Shown piece after piece: positions 7,275-15,537 of a DNA stretch of 39,769 bases (position 1 is its first letter; the number at the start of each line of letters is the position of its first letter). Both the position numbers and the translations under genes were made by a program. The notes beneath the pieces are model-generated. The model was not told where the DNA came from, did no database searches, and saw only the letters and a list, made by a program, of their open reading frames with translations. The stretch comes from Caballeronia humi (GTDB lineage: Bacteria > Pseudomonadota > Gammaproteobacteria > Burkholderiales > Burkholderiaceae), in the NCBI RefSeq assembly GCF_001544475.1, contig NZ_FCNW02000052.1, forward strand, positions 1 to 39,769. The letters run 5' to 3'.

Positions 7275-7665
7275 CGCCTACGGCCTTGGAGGACGCGGAA
7301 GCGACTTGCCAAGGTAGAGAGAGGTACACGGTTTGCAAAACGTGTGGAGTCCCCGCAGGCAGTACGCGAGAAGAAGGCCCTCTGCGTGCCGCGAATTTGC
7401 GCGCCATGCAAACGCAGAGCAATGATCTGCTCGAAACGCGCAAAGCAAGCAATAGTTAAAGTGAGGGGAGGGCAGGGTAGAACAAAAATTGACTAATAAA
7501 TCGAAAGTGTTCAGCTAAAATCTTTGTAGTATTTGCGCGACATTTATGCAATGAAGAAGCCACAGCGCAGCGCGACGGTGCCGTTATCCCATGCTTGTGT
7601 CATGGGTCAATCAACAGACCGCAACCTATGACGTTCAATCAGGGTGGCCGGAGGGAGTTAGAACA
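7275..7665 (+). other. Region normally holding kfrA; promoter of kfrB
   Basis: IncP-1 plasmids carry kfrA between korB and kfrB, but no frame of that kind is present. Around 7285-7460 two frames hold cysteine pairs (KTCGVPAG in one, ICAPCKRRA in another) that could be the remains of a small zinc-ribbon protein. At 7491-7521 lies a promoter-like pair, TTGACT and TAAAAT, with 19 bp between them and a degenerate KorA-like site GTTCAGCTAAAA (7509-7520) over the -10 box. GGAGGGAG just before 7666 is the kfrB ribosome-binding site. Confidence 0.5.
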
Positions 7666-8019
7666 ATGAGACACCGCGTACTCGTCATGAACGGTCAGAG
7701 AATTGTTCAGAACGAGCAGACCACAGGGGCATGGCAGACGGAGCACGTAGACAAAGCCGGCCAGCTTAAACCCGGCATTTACAACATTTACGCAGCGACG
7801 GCGGCCGACAAGGGAAAAGCGTACGAAGGTGTCATCGTCCACGCCGACAAACAGGCCATTTACCAGCAGATCGGCAAGCAATTTGTGAAGCACGAACGCG
7901 CAGATTTCGATAAAGTACCTGAACTCGGGAGCGCGAAAAGCATCACATATGACCAGCCTACCGGGCGCGCACAGGTGGCCGCCGCCTCTGAAAAGTTGGG
8001 TAAGAAACTCTCCCGATAG
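7666..8019 (+). CDS. kfrB: KfrB-domain protein
   Basis: I chose ATG 7666 because it follows a GGAGGGAG SD and begins the conserved RHRVLVMNGQRIVQNE segment. The 117-residue product also has KPGIYNIY, GVIVHADKQAIYQQIGKQFV and PELGSAKSITYD, all typical of the IncP-1 KfrB family. In IncP-1 the Kfr proteins form a complex linked to stable maintenance. Here kfrA is missing, so KfrB would act without its DNA-binding partner, or with another. A related domain occurs again at 19091-19495. A KorB operator separates it from kfrC. Confidence 0.8.
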   Translation: MRHRVLVMNGQRIVQNEQTTGAWQTEHVDKAGQLKPGIYNIYAATAADKGKAYEGVIVHADKQAIYQQIGKQFVKHERADFDKVPELGSAKSITYDQPTGRAQVAAASEKLGKKLSR

Positions 8020-8020
8020 T

Positions 8021-8033
8021 TTTAGCCGCTAAA
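8021..8033. promoter_or_regulatory. KorB operator between kfrB and kfrC
   Basis: TTTAGCCGCTAAA is a perfect KorB site starting one base after the kfrB stop codon and 15 bp before the kfrC start. Confidence 0.9.
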
Positions 8034-8048
8034 AACAGGAGCTATCGC

Positions 8049-8687
8049 ATGAGTGCTGCCACTGATCGTCAACCCCAGCGCCTCACGGACATGCCCGGCT
8101 CGCGCCGCGCGTCCGATGTTCAGCGGCAGGCGGATGCCTTGCTTGAACAGACGGAGGAAGTGCAGGGCGAACAGCAGGCGGCGCTTGAAACCGCTCCCTT
8201 GGCGTCGGGATACAGCGTGGCACTTGCGGCGCAGATCGAGGCCAAGCAAGACCAAGCCGCTCGAATCGAGGACCGCCTAGAAGGCCTCATTGAGCGGCAA
8301 GAATCGCAGCTTATGCGGATCGAAGCCAGGCAACCGGGATTGCTTGCTCTGCCCGGCCAACGTGTTCGCTGGCAAGGCCAAATGCAGCAACAGCAGGCTC
8401 TCTTGCAGCGCCTACACACCCGGCTTGAAAGCGTTCGCGAAATCAAAGACGGCATGGGCGTACATGCGCCGCGCATCGAGGAGATGGCGACGCGGAAGCT
8501 CCGCGCGCAGCAGCCCGAGCTGGCCGAGGAATGGGACGAAATGCGCGAGGCGGCACGCCGTCACCAAGTGCATATGCGCAAGAAGGAGCAGGAACGCCGT
8601 CAGCAAATCGCGCGCGAGCGCACTGACGAGGGCGGTCAAGGCATCGGCCGTTCGCGTAGCCTCAACCTTTCTCAGACGCCACTTTGA
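8049..8687 (+). CDS. kfrC: KfrC, coiled-coil plasmid stability protein
   Basis: The 212-residue product is rich in Gln, Glu and Arg and is largely coiled coil (for example LLEQTEEVQGEQQAALE and RLEGLIERQESQLMRIEAR). The conserved block LESVREIKDGMGVHAPRIEE and the following RKLRAQQPELAEEWDEMREA identify KfrC of IncP-1. KfrC is thought to bridge KfrA and KfrB in a filament-like stability complex; the lack of kfrA here is odd. It ends before a bidirectional terminator. Confidence 0.85.
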   Translation: MSAATDRQPQRLTDMPGSRRASDVQRQADALLEQTEEVQGEQQAALETAPLASGYSVALAAQIEAKQDQAARIEDRLEGLIERQESQLMRIEARQPGLLALPGQRVRWQGQMQQQQALLQRLHTRLESVREIKDGMGVHAPRIEEMATRKLRAQQPELAEEWDEMREAARRHQVHMRKKEQERRQQIARERTDEGGQGIGRSRSLNLSQTPL

Positions 8688-8721
8688 TGGTCGTTTGGTC
8701 CTGAAAAGGCTCACCAATCCA

Positions 8722-8760
8722 GACAGCAAAAAGCCCGGTCGCGCCCGGCTTTTTGCTGTC
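8722..8760. terminator. Bidirectional terminator between kfrC and traM
   Basis: GACAGCAAAAAGCC and GGCTTTTTGCTGTC form a 14-bp stem around a GC-rich loop. The A and T runs make it work on both strands, which suits its place between the convergent kfrC and traK-traL-traM operons. Confidence 0.88.
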
Positions 8761-8773
8761 GGCGGGCAGTCGT

Positions 8774-9220
8774 TCAATGCCCTAGCGAGGCCCACGCAAC
8801 CACGCCGGCTGCCAAAAGCGTGATCGCTGCGGCCGCCAGATTCCACATCGACAGACCGCGCGCGGCCTGGATCTGGCGACGCGCCCCGGCCAGCGCATCA
8901 TCGACTTCCTTGCGGACCACAGCGGCGACGGCCACCGCGCCGTCATTCAAGGTTTTTGCCATCGCTTCCTTGCTGGCTGTCATCGCCGCGTTCAGAATCC
9001 GCTCGGCCTTTACCTTTGCGTCGCTGCCCCAGCGCGTCGCGATGCCTTCCAGTTCTTCCTTGTACTGTTCGAGCATCGCTTCCTGCGCACGCTGGCTGTC
9101 GAGCATCAGGCGATTGTTGATCGTCTGCAAGATCAGAATCGGGTCGTCGCGACTCACGGCGACGCCGTGTTTCGCGGCGATTTCCTTGATAAGTTCCTCT
9201 AGCTGGTCTGCTTCACCCAT
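8774..9220 (-). CDS. traM: TraM, IncP Tra1 accessory transfer protein
   Basis: Starting at ATG 9220 (overlapping the traL stop as TGATG), the product is 148 residues. It has the IncP TraM pattern GEADQLEELIKEIAAKHGVAV and DDPILILQTINNRLM, a helical region and one C-terminal membrane segment (MWNLAAAAITLLAAGVVAWA). TraM is the last gene of the leftward traK operon. It is needed for efficient transfer, with an undefined biochemical role. An alternative GTG start is three bases upstream. Confidence 0.88.
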   Translation of the reverse strand: MGEADQLEELIKEIAAKHGVAVSRDDPILILQTINNRLMLDSQRAQEAMLEQYKEELEGIATRWGSDAKVKAERILNAAMTASKEAMAKTLNDGAVAVAAVVRKEVDDALAGARRQIQAARGLSMWNLAAAAITLLAAGVVAWASLGH

Positions 9221-9945
9221 CACAGCACCGCCGCGTTGTCGAGCTGCGCGTAGATCTGATCGCGCACGAGCTTCAAACGCTGACGTGCCATGATCGTGCG
9301 TGACGGCAAGGCAATCGCCTGGTCAAACGTCAACCGCTCTTGCAGCATTTCGGTCAGGTCGCGGCCGTAGGTTTCTTCCTTGAGTGCCGGCACCTGAACG
9401 ATGGCCGACACACGGTCTTTGTGTTCCTTGTAGGCCTTCATCTGCTCGAATCCCTTGCCCTCGTGTTCGACCGGCCCCCAGTACGGATTGAGCCACACGA
9501 CAATCGCGGTCTCTGCAGGAAACTGCCGGGCGACCTGCGCGAAGCCGCTTATGGTGTCCACGAGCGACTGACCGCCCGTGATCGACGTGTGGACGATGAG
9601 CTGGTGTCCCATCTCGTGTAGCAGGGCCGGTACTTGGTTGCTGATGAGGTAATGCGAAAGCGGCACGAACGAGCTGGCCCCGTTGTCGATAATCACGTCA
9701 TCCGTCGCCGGCGCGACCATTTCAACCAGCGCGTCAAAGTTGCGGGAGTTGATTTCGTCGCCTTCCATGATTTCGAGACGGCGCACGTTGAGGGACTGGA
9801 AGCCGGCGAATGTTGCGTTCACCGGGTCAGTATCGACGCAGAGCGGTCTCTGGCCCTTGTGGGCCTTGTACTGCGCCGTGTTCACGGCGATGAACGATTT
9901 GCCGACGCCGCCTTTGCCTTGCAGGGTGATGTGGATCTTCGCCAT
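9220..9945 (-). CDS. traL: TraL, ParA-like transfer ATPase
   Basis: The 241-residue product opens with AKIHITLQGKGGVGKSFIAV, a Walker A of the ParA/MinD class, followed by QRPLCVDTDPVNATF. It matches TraL of the IncP Tra1 region in size and place. Its start overlaps the traK stop (TAATG) and its stop overlaps traM, so the three genes are translationally coupled. A role in positioning or assembling the transfer complex is inferred from the family. Confidence 0.9.
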   Translation of the reverse strand: MAKIHITLQGKGGVGKSFIAVNTAQYKAHKGQRPLCVDTDPVNATFAGFQSLNVRRLEIMEGDEINSRNFDALVEMVAPATDDVIIDNGASSFVPLSHYLISNQVPALLHEMGHQLIVHTSITGGQSLVDTISGFAQVARQFPAETAIVVWLNPYWGPVEHEGKGFEQMKAYKEHKDRVSAIVQVPALKEETYGRDLTEMLQERLTFDQAIALPSRTIMARQRLKLVRDQIYAQLDNAAVL

Positions 9946-10379
9946 TACAGTAAGTCCTTCTTGTCGGGGTTCGGATTAAAGGTGAAGCCGGGGATGCGAT
10001 CCGGCTTCTCCGTGGGAATTGCCTGCGCATCGCTGGGCGGTTTCGCAGCGTTACCGCCCCGCTGCGTTCGGCGCGATTGCTGCGTTGTCACTGCGGATGA
10101 TTTCGCGCTTGCGGCCGGCGCGTGTTCCGGGGGTGCGTCCTCGGCGCGGGCCTTGATGTATCGCCTCGCGTGCGCGCGAAATGTCTCGTATGAAAACTTC
10201 ACCACGCCGGTATCGCTCATGTGCTCCCAGATCGTTGTGAGGGCATATCCGGCTTCCAGCGCCTCTATGACCTTTTCCTTCACGGCAAGGAAGGCGACCG
10301 CTGCTTCATCGCGCCGGCGCCTCTTTGATGACCGGGTTTCGACCCATGATGCCAAGTCGTCGGTATAGCTTTTGGGCAT
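9945..10379 (-). CDS. traK: TraK, oriT-binding relaxosome protein
   Basis: I chose ATG 10379 because the IncP TraK sequence begins MPKSYTDDLASWVE; an upstream frame extension to 10430 has no similarity. The product is 144 residues. It has a basic region (SSKRRRRDEAAVAFLAVKEK), a putative DNA-binding segment (ALTTIWEHMSDTGVVKFSYE) and the characteristic tail FTFNPNPDKKDLL. TraK of RK2 wraps oriT DNA and specifies the relaxosome. It is transcribed away from oriT, from a promoter with a perfect TATAAT box. Confidence 0.92.
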   Translation of the reverse strand: MPKSYTDDLASWVETRSSKRRRRDEAAVAFLAVKEKVIEALEAGYALTTIWEHMSDTGVVKFSYETFRAHARRYIKARAEDAPPEHAPAASAKSSAVTTQQSRRTQRGGNAAKPPSDAQAIPTEKPDRIPGFTFNPNPDKKDLL

Positions 10380-10496
10380 TGTTTTTCGCTCGCCTCTCGT
10401 CTGTATTTCTCTGCATTTGTCGGCATCCAACCTGTAATTGCCCGGTGGATCGGCCCCGCATTCCTTCTTTCAGCCGTGCGTCTCTGCTTTCGTCGC

Positions 10497-10527
10497 ATTA
10501 TAGGCTTCGTTTCTGTATATCCGTCAA
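10497..10527 (-). promoter_or_regulatory. traK promoter with putative TrbA site
   Basis: On the minus strand TTGACG (10527-10522) and a perfect TATAAT (10502-10497) are 19 bp apart. The spacer contains GATATACAG, half of a 12-bp inverted repeat (TTTCTGTATATC 10510-10521, GATATACAGAAA 10537-10548) lying between traK and traJ. The repeat resembles the CGATATACCG sites at traG and trbB and is a likely TrbA operator. Confidence 0.65.
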
Positions 10528-10560
10528 TTTCTTTCCGATATACAGAAATTTACCGCGATG

Positions 10561-10588
10561 TTGCTGTAGACTTTCTTTGGCGTATGCA
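10561..10588 (+). promoter_or_regulatory. traJ promoter
   Basis: TTGCTG (10561-10566) and TATGCA (10583-10588) are 16 bp apart, just before the nick region, where traJp lies in RK2. It would drive traJ and, downstream, traI. The inverted repeat arm at 10537-10548 lies close upstream, suggesting shared control with traK. Confidence 0.55.
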
Positions 10589-10590
10589 AC

Positions 10591-10720
10591 GCCGTAAGGC
10601 GGGCAAGATAGGTGAAGTAGGACCACCGGCAAGCAGGTGTTCCTACTTCACTCCTCCCTTATTCGCGCCTTTGGCGCTCAACGGGAATCTTGCTCTGCGA
10701 GGCCAGCGGCTACCGCCGCC
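10591..10720. other. oriT: Origin of transfer oriT of IncP type, with nic site
   Basis: The segment is recognisably homologous to RK2 oriT. The nick region reads CTATCTTG^CCCGC on the minus strand (RK2 CTATCCTG^CCCGG), placing nic between 10604 and 10603. The TraJ-binding inverted repeat follows: GTGAAGTAGGA (10612-10622) and TCCTACTTCAC (10641-10651). Downstream, TTATTCGCGCC, CTCAACGGGAAT and GCTCTGCGAGGCCAG correspond to the conserved oriT right part. TraI would cleave here and be left on the 5' end. Confidence 0.93.
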
Positions 10721-10734
10721 ATAAGGGAGAAGCG

Positions 10735-11088
10735 ATGCAAGCGAAGACGACGCGCAAGGGCAGCACGCCGATCAAGGTGTACTGCCTGCCCGACGAGCGG
10801 GCTGCCGTGCAAGCCAACGCCGATGCGGCCGGCTTGAGCCTTTCGACTTATCTGCTGCGCGTGGGTATGGGCTACGAGATTCAGGGCATCCTCGACCACG
10901 GCCGCGTGCATGATCTGGCGAAGGTCAATGGCGACCTCGGCCGCCTTGGCGGTCTGCTCAAACTCTGGTTGACGAACGACGCCCGCGTTGCCGATTTCAC
11001 GCCGGCCACGATTCGCGCGTTGCTCGGGAAGATTGAGGCGACGCAAGACGAGCTGCGCAGGGTCATGACCGAGGTCGTACAGGGATGA
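10735..11088 (+). CDS. traJ: TraJ, oriT-recognition protein of the relaxosome
   Basis: From ATG 10735 (SD AAGGGAGA) the product has 117 residues. It carries TRKGSTPIKVYCLPDERAA, a ribbon-helix-helix-type DNA-binding opening, and GDLGRLGGLLKLWLT, identical in style to IncP TraJ. TraJ binds the inverted repeat next to nic and loads TraI. Its coding sequence directly follows oriT, and a KorB operator separates it from traI. Confidence 0.93.
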   Translation: MQAKTTRKGSTPIKVYCLPDERAAVQANADAAGLSLSTYLLRVGMGYEIQGILDHGRVHDLAKVNGDLGRLGGLLKLWLTNDARVADFTPATIRALLGKIEATQDELRRVMTEVVQG

Positions 11089-11092
11089 TTCT

Positions 11093-11105
11093 TTTAGCGG
11101 CTAAA
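11093..11105. promoter_or_regulatory. KorB operator between traJ and traI
   Basis: TTTAGCGGCTAAA is a perfect KorB site starting five bases after the traJ stop and 18 bp before the traI start. It could also act as a partition site, or limit transcription from traJ into traI. Confidence 0.9.
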
Positions 11106-11122
11106 ACGGCAAGGGGGGATGT

Positions 11123-13603
11123 GTGATCGCGCGGCATATTCCCATGCGACAGGTCAGGAAAAGCAATTTCCGCGACCTCGTTCAATACATGACTGATCCG
11201 CAGAGCAAGCAAGAGCGGGTCGGGCAAACTTCAGTCACGAATTGTCATCAGGACGTGGCGCTCGATGCCGCTTTCGAAGTACAGGCGACGCAGGCACTCA
11301 ATACGCGCACCGAAGCTGACAAGACCTATCACCTGCTGATTTCCTTCCCGCCCGGCGAGTCGCCGTCCGATGACGTGCTGCGCGACATTGAAACACGCCT
11401 CGTCGCCTCGCTCGGCTATGAAGACCATCAGCGCGTCAGTGCAGTCCACCACGACACCGACCACCTGCACATTCACATCGCGATCAACAAGATTCACCCG
11501 ACGCGACACACGATCCACGAGCCGTATCGCGACTACCGCACCCTTGGCGAGATGGCCGCGAAGCTCGAAATCGAGCACGACTTGCAGCGCGTGAACCACA
11601 CATCGCGCAAGGTTGCGTCCGAGAACCGGGCTGCCGACATGGAATATCACGCAGGCGTCGAAAGCCTGCTTGGGTGGATCAAGCGTGAGTGCGTGGACCA
11701 AATCAAGGTCGCACAGAGTTGGGCTGAACTGCACGCCGTTATGCAGCGCAATGGCCTCGATCTGCGCGAGCGTGGCAACGGGCTAGTGATCGTTGACGGT
11801 TCGGGCTTGGGTGTCAAAGCCAGCTCTGTTGCGCGCGAGCTGTCCAAAGCCAAGCTCGTATCCCGTCTTGGTGCCTTTGAGCCGCGTGCGACGCGCGGAC
11901 CATCGCCGGCGATCATCGAAGCGCGCCGTGCGCAGGCCCCGCGCGTCGAGAAGGTCGGCCAGCGGCCGCCGCCGCGCAGCAGGTGGCGTACGCCCAGCCT
12001 CGACGCGGTTGGCGTGCTGCATATCAAGAGCGGCACGCGCTACGAGCAGCGGCCCGTCTACGCGAAGAAAGTCAGCACCGTGGAGCTTTACGCCCGGTAC
12101 AAGGCCGAGCAGGAAAATCTTGGCGCAGCCCGCAACGGCGCGATGGCACGAGCGCGAGCGGAGCGCGACCGGAAGATCGAGGCCGCAAAGCGTACAGGTC
12201 GCCTCAAACGTGCGGCGATCAAGTTGATGCGTGGTGCGGGCGTCAACAAGAAGCTGCTGTATGCCCTCGTCGGTAAATCCTTGCAGGAGGGCATACAGAA
12301 GGCGAATGCCGACTTTCTGAAAGCCCGCGACACCGCCTATGCGACCCATCATCGTCGCGTGTGGGCCGACTGGTTGCAGGCGAAGGCCAAACAGGGCGAC
12401 CAAGGGGCTCTTTCCGCGCTGCGCGCTCGCGAAGCCCGGCAGAGCCAGTCCCGCAACACCGTCGGCGGGTTTCAGGCCCGTCGAACAGGCCCGGTGCCGG
12501 GCCTCAAACCCGACAACATCACGAAGGCCGGAACGATCATCTATCGCGTCGGTTCGACCGCCATTCGTGACGATGGCGACCTGTTGAACGTCTCGCGCGG
12601 TGCCGGCGATCACGGCTTAGAGGCCGCGCTTCGCATGGCGATCTACCGCTATGGCGAGCGTATCGCCGTGAACGGCACCGATGACTTCAAGGAGCGCGCC
12701 GCGCAAGTCGCGGCCGCCGCACACCTCAGCGTGACGTTTGACGATGCCGCGCTCGAGAAACGCCGGCAGCAGCTTGCCAACGACGCGGTCGCACGCGAGA
12801 AGCACGCCGAATTTACTCCCGCGCAGGCCGCCCGCGCAGGCGCATTCCACGAGGACGCCTTGAGCGAGCGCGACGACGCTGCAAGCCGTTCGCCCATCTC
12901 AACCAAGAAGGAGCAAGCCCATGAGCAACGAGCCCAACCAGCAGCACGATCCGAACACGCCAGCGACGAACGAGGACGAGCAGATCGCGGCCGCGATGGC
13001 GTTGCTGCAAGAATCAGCGTCGGTCGAGGCCTCGGACGTCCCATCGGAATTGGAAGGCATGGAGCCAACGGGCGCACAGCCATTCGAGGCGCCCCAGGGG
13101 CCAACAAGCCCAACGTTGGACGCGTTGGAACCGCACCGCCGCCCGCAAGCACCCACCGTCTGCGAAACCTGTCCCAACTCGGTGTGGTTCAGCTCGCCGG
13201 AGGAAGTGAAGTGCTACTGCCGCGTCATGTATCTGACCGTGTGGGAGAGCGCGAAGCCCAACGTGATAACGGGCTGCGACGGGGTGCTCATCGGACAGGA
13301 GGAATAGCCGCGGCGACCCTCACGGCAGCCGACAAGTACATTGTCGAGCGAGAGTCCAAGCGCACTAAAGGATTCGATATACCGAAGCACCGGCGATATA
13401 ATGAAAATGACGCGGGCGCGGTGAGGTTTGCCGGACTACGCCAAGTTGAGGGCGAATCGCTCGCCCTCTTGAGGCGTGATGAAGAAGTGGTTGTGCTGGC
13501 CGTCGATGCAGCTACAGCGCGCCGGATGAAACGGCTGTCCCTTGGCAATGACGTATCGCTCACCAACAAGGGCACCCTCAAGACGAAAGGAAGAAGCAGA
13601 TGA
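11123..13603 (+). CDS. traI: TraI, MOBP relaxase
   Basis: The 826-residue product starts at a GTG after AAGGGGGG. The nicking tyrosine is Tyr22 (DLVQYMTD), as in RK2. Motif III, HHDTDHLHIHIAINKIHP, lies near residues 108-125 and holds the metal-binding histidines. The following HEPYRDYRTLGE and AADMEYHAGVESLLGWIKRE segments are also typical. The C-terminal half is a longer, basic and Ala-rich region than in RK2 (732 residues). It nicks oriT, stays covalently bound and is carried to the recipient. traH is encoded inside it in another frame, and a promoter for traG lies near its 3' end. Confidence 0.95.
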   Translation: MIARHIPMRQVRKSNFRDLVQYMTDPQSKQERVGQTSVTNCHQDVALDAAFEVQATQALNTRTEADKTYHLLISFPPGESPSDDVLRDIETRLVASLGYEDHQRVSAVHHDTDHLHIHIAINKIHPTRHTIHEPYRDYRTLGEMAAKLEIEHDLQRVNHTSRKVASENRAADMEYHAGVESLLGWIKRECVDQIKVAQSWAELHAVMQRNGLDLRERGNGLVIVDGSGLGVKASSVARELSKAKLVSRLGAFEPRATRGPSPAIIEARRAQAPRVEKVGQRPPPRSRWRTPSLDAVGVLHIKSGTRYEQRPVYAKKVSTVELYARYKAEQENLGAARNGAMARARAERDRKIEAAKRTGRLKRAAIKLMRGAGVNKKLLYALVGKSLQEGIQKANADFLKARDTAYATHHRRVWADWLQAKAKQGDQGALSALRAREARQSQSRNTVGGFQARRTGPVPGLKPDNITKAGTIIYRVGSTAIRDDGDLLNVSRGAGDHGLEAALRMAIYRYGERIAVNGTDDFKERAAQVAAAAHLSVTFDDAALEKRRQQLANDAVAREKHAEFTPAQAARAGAFHEDALSERDDAASRSPISTKKEQAHEQRAQPAARSEHASDERGRADRGRDGVAARISVGRGLGRPIGIGRHGANGRTAIRGAPGANKPNVGRVGTAPPPASTHRLRNLSQLGVVQLAGGSEVLLPRHVSDRVGEREAQRDNGLRRGAHRTGGIAAATLTAADKYIVERESKRTKGFDIPKHRRYNENDAGAVRFAGLRQVEGESLALLRRDEEVVVLAVDAATARRMKRLSLGNDVSLTNKGTLKTKGRSR
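12921..13307 (+). CDS. traH: TraH, encoded inside traI in another frame
   Basis: A 128-residue frame overlaps the 3' part of traI and starts at ATG 12921 after AAGGAGC. Its acidic N-terminal part is followed by CETCPNSVWFSSPEEVKCYC, and it ends VLIGQEE. This matches TraH of RK2, which is also nested in traI and stabilises the TraI-TraJ-oriT complex. The four cysteines in CxxC and CYC patterns and the good SD argue for a real overlapping gene. Confidence 0.88.
   Translation: MSNEPNQQHDPNTPATNEDEQIAAAMALLQESASVEASDVPSELEGMEPTGAQPFEAPQGPTSPTLDALEPHRRPQAPTVCETCPNSVWFSSPEEVKCYCRVMYLTVWESAKPNVITGCDGVLIGQEE
13374..13402 (+). promoter_or_regulatory. Promoter for traG inside traI, with putative TrbA operator
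   Basis: A perfect TATAAT (13397-13402) lies within the traI reading frame, with TTCGAT at about 13373-13378 as a possible -35. Between them is CGATATACCG (13375-13384), identical to the site at the trbB promoter. In RK2, traGp lies in the same place and is repressed by TrbA. Confidence 0.65.
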
Positions 13604-15537
13604 GAGAGAAGCCGAACAATGCAGTCGGCCCGCAGGTTCGAGGGACGCGGGCCAAGAGGAACAAGCTGGTGCCGGTGCTTGCCCTTACCTCGATGGCAGC
13701 GGGCTTGCAGGCCGCCACGCAATACTTCGCGCACACGTTCAATTATCAGCCGACACTTGGCGCGAACTACAACCACCTGTATGTGCCTTGGTCAATCCTC
13801 TCGTGGTACGGCAAGTGGGGCGAGCAGTTTCATAGCTACTTCTTAGCAGCCGGCAGCATCGGCACGATGGTTGCCGCCGGCGGCCTTATTGGCACGGCAA
13901 TCGTAAAGACGTTCGGGGCGAACTCGGCCAAAGCCAACGAGTATCTGCACGGTTCCGCGCGCTGGGCGAACAAGAAGGACATTGAAGGATCCGGGTTGCT
14001 TGGCAACGACGAAGGCGTGTACGTGGGCGCGTGGGAGGACAAGGACGGCACGCTTCACTATCTGCGACACAACGGCCCCGAGCACGTCTTGACCTACGCG
14101 CCAACCCGCTCTGGCAAGGGCGTCGGTCTCGTGGTGCCCACGTTGCTGTCGTGGCCGCACAGCACGGTCGTTACCGACCTCAAAGGCGAATTGTGGGCGA
14201 TGACGTCCGGATGGCGTCAGAAGCACGCCAAGAACAAGGTCATTCGTCATGAGCCGGCCGCAATCGAAGGCGGGGCCGCATGGAATGCGCTCGATGAAAT
14301 CCGTGTCGGCACGGAGCATGAAGTTGGCGACGTGCAGAACCTCGCCACGCTGATCGTTGACCCGGACGGCAAGGGGCTTGAATCCCACTGGCAGAAGACC
14401 TCGCAGGCCCTCATCGTGGGTGTCATCCTGCACGTTCTCTACAAGGCCAAAAACGAAGGCACGCCGGCATCGCTGCCGTGCGTTGACTCCATCATGTCCG
14501 ATCCCAACCGCGACATAGGCGAGTTGTGGATGGAAATGACGCAGTACGGCCACGTCAACGGCGAGAACCATCCGGTCGTCGGTGCGGCCGCACGAGACAT
14601 GATGGACCGCCCCGAAGAAGAGGCCGGTTCGGTCCTGTCTACGGCCAAGTCGTACCTCGCGCTCTATCGCGATCCGGTTGTGGCTCGCAACGTCAGCAGG
14701 TCCGACTTCCGCATCAAAGACCTGATGAACCACGACCATCCGGTGAGCCTGTACATCGTCACGCAGCCGAACGACAAGGCCCGTTTGCGCCCGCACGTTC
14801 GCATCATGCTCAACATGATCGTGCGCCTGCTGGCCGACAAGATGGAATTCGAGCGCGTGCATGCCGACATGCCTTGGTGGCGTCGAATGCTCGCCAAGCT
14901 AGGTTTCAAGCAAGTCGCGCACTCCTACGTGCGCTCGAAGAAGTCCTACAAGCATCGCCTGCTGGGCATGATCGACGAGTTTCCGAGCCTCGGAAAACTC
15001 GAAATCATTCAAGAATCGCTCGCGTTTCTCGCCGGCTACGGCATCAAGTTTTATCTGGTTTGCCAAGACTTGAACCAACTCAAATCGCGCGAAACCGGCT
15101 ACGGCCCCGACGAAACCATCACATCTAACTGCCACGTTCAAAACGCCTATCCGCCGAACCGCGTCGAGACAGCCGAACACCTGTCAAAGCTGACGGGACA
15201 AACCACGGTAGTCAAAGAGCAGATCACCACGAGCGGCAAGCGCGCGAGCGCGATCCTCGGGCAAGTCTCGCGCACGATTCAGGAAGTGCAACGACCCTTG
15301 CTCACGGTGGATGAGTGCTTGCGGATGCCGGGGCCGAAGAAGGATGCCGAGGGGCAAATCACCGAGGCCGGCGACATGGTTGTGTATGTCGCGGGCTATC
15401 CCGCGATCTACGGGAAGCAGCCGCTCTACTTCCAAGACCCGATTTTCGCGGCGCGCGCTGCGGTGCCCGAGCCGCAAGCGAGCGAAAAACTACGCTTCGC
15501 GCACGAGCCGGCTGCAGGAGAGGCGATAACGATATGA
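13600..15537 (+). CDS. traG: TraG, VirD4-type coupling protein
   Basis: The 645-residue product has N-terminal membrane segments (about residues 25-45 and 80-105), the relaxed Walker A APTRSGKGVGLVVPTLL near residue 166 and Walker B LLGMIDEFPSLGKLE near residue 453. It is a T4SS coupling ATPase that connects the TraI relaxosome to the Trb channel at the inner membrane. RK2 TraG has 635 residues. The ATG overlaps the traI stop (ATGA) and its stop overlaps the traF start. Confidence 0.95.
   Translation: MREKPNNAVGPQVRGTRAKRNKLVPVLALTSMAAGLQAATQYFAHTFNYQPTLGANYNHLYVPWSILSWYGKWGEQFHSYFLAAGSIGTMVAAGGLIGTAIVKTFGANSAKANEYLHGSARWANKKDIEGSGLLGNDEGVYVGAWEDKDGTLHYLRHNGPEHVLTYAPTRSGKGVGLVVPTLLSWPHSTVVTDLKGELWAMTSGWRQKHAKNKVIRHEPAAIEGGAAWNALDEIRVGTEHEVGDVQNLATLIVDPDGKGLESHWQKTSQALIVGVILHVLYKAKNEGTPASLPCVDSIMSDPNRDIGELWMEMTQYGHVNGENHPVVGAAARDMMDRPEEEAGSVLSTAKSYLALYRDPVVARNVSRSDFRIKDLMNHDHPVSLYIVTQPNDKARLRPHVRIMLNMIVRLLADKMEFERVHADMPWWRRMLAKLGFKQVAHSYVRSKKSYKHRLLGMIDEFPSLGKLEIIQESLAFLAGYGIKFYLVCQDLNQLKSRETGYGPDETITSNCHVQNAYPPNRVETAEHLSKLTGQTTVVKEQITTSGKRASAILGQVSRTIQEVQRPLLTVDECLRMPGPKKDAEGQITEAGDMVVYVAGYPAIYGKQPLYFQDPIFAARAAVPEPQASEKLRFAHEPAAGEAITI

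Noticed and set aside
13843..14862. 339-codon minus-strand ORF
   Set aside because: It is the antisense of traG, whose coupling-protein motifs and overlaps with traI and traF are clear; high GC creates long mirror frames.
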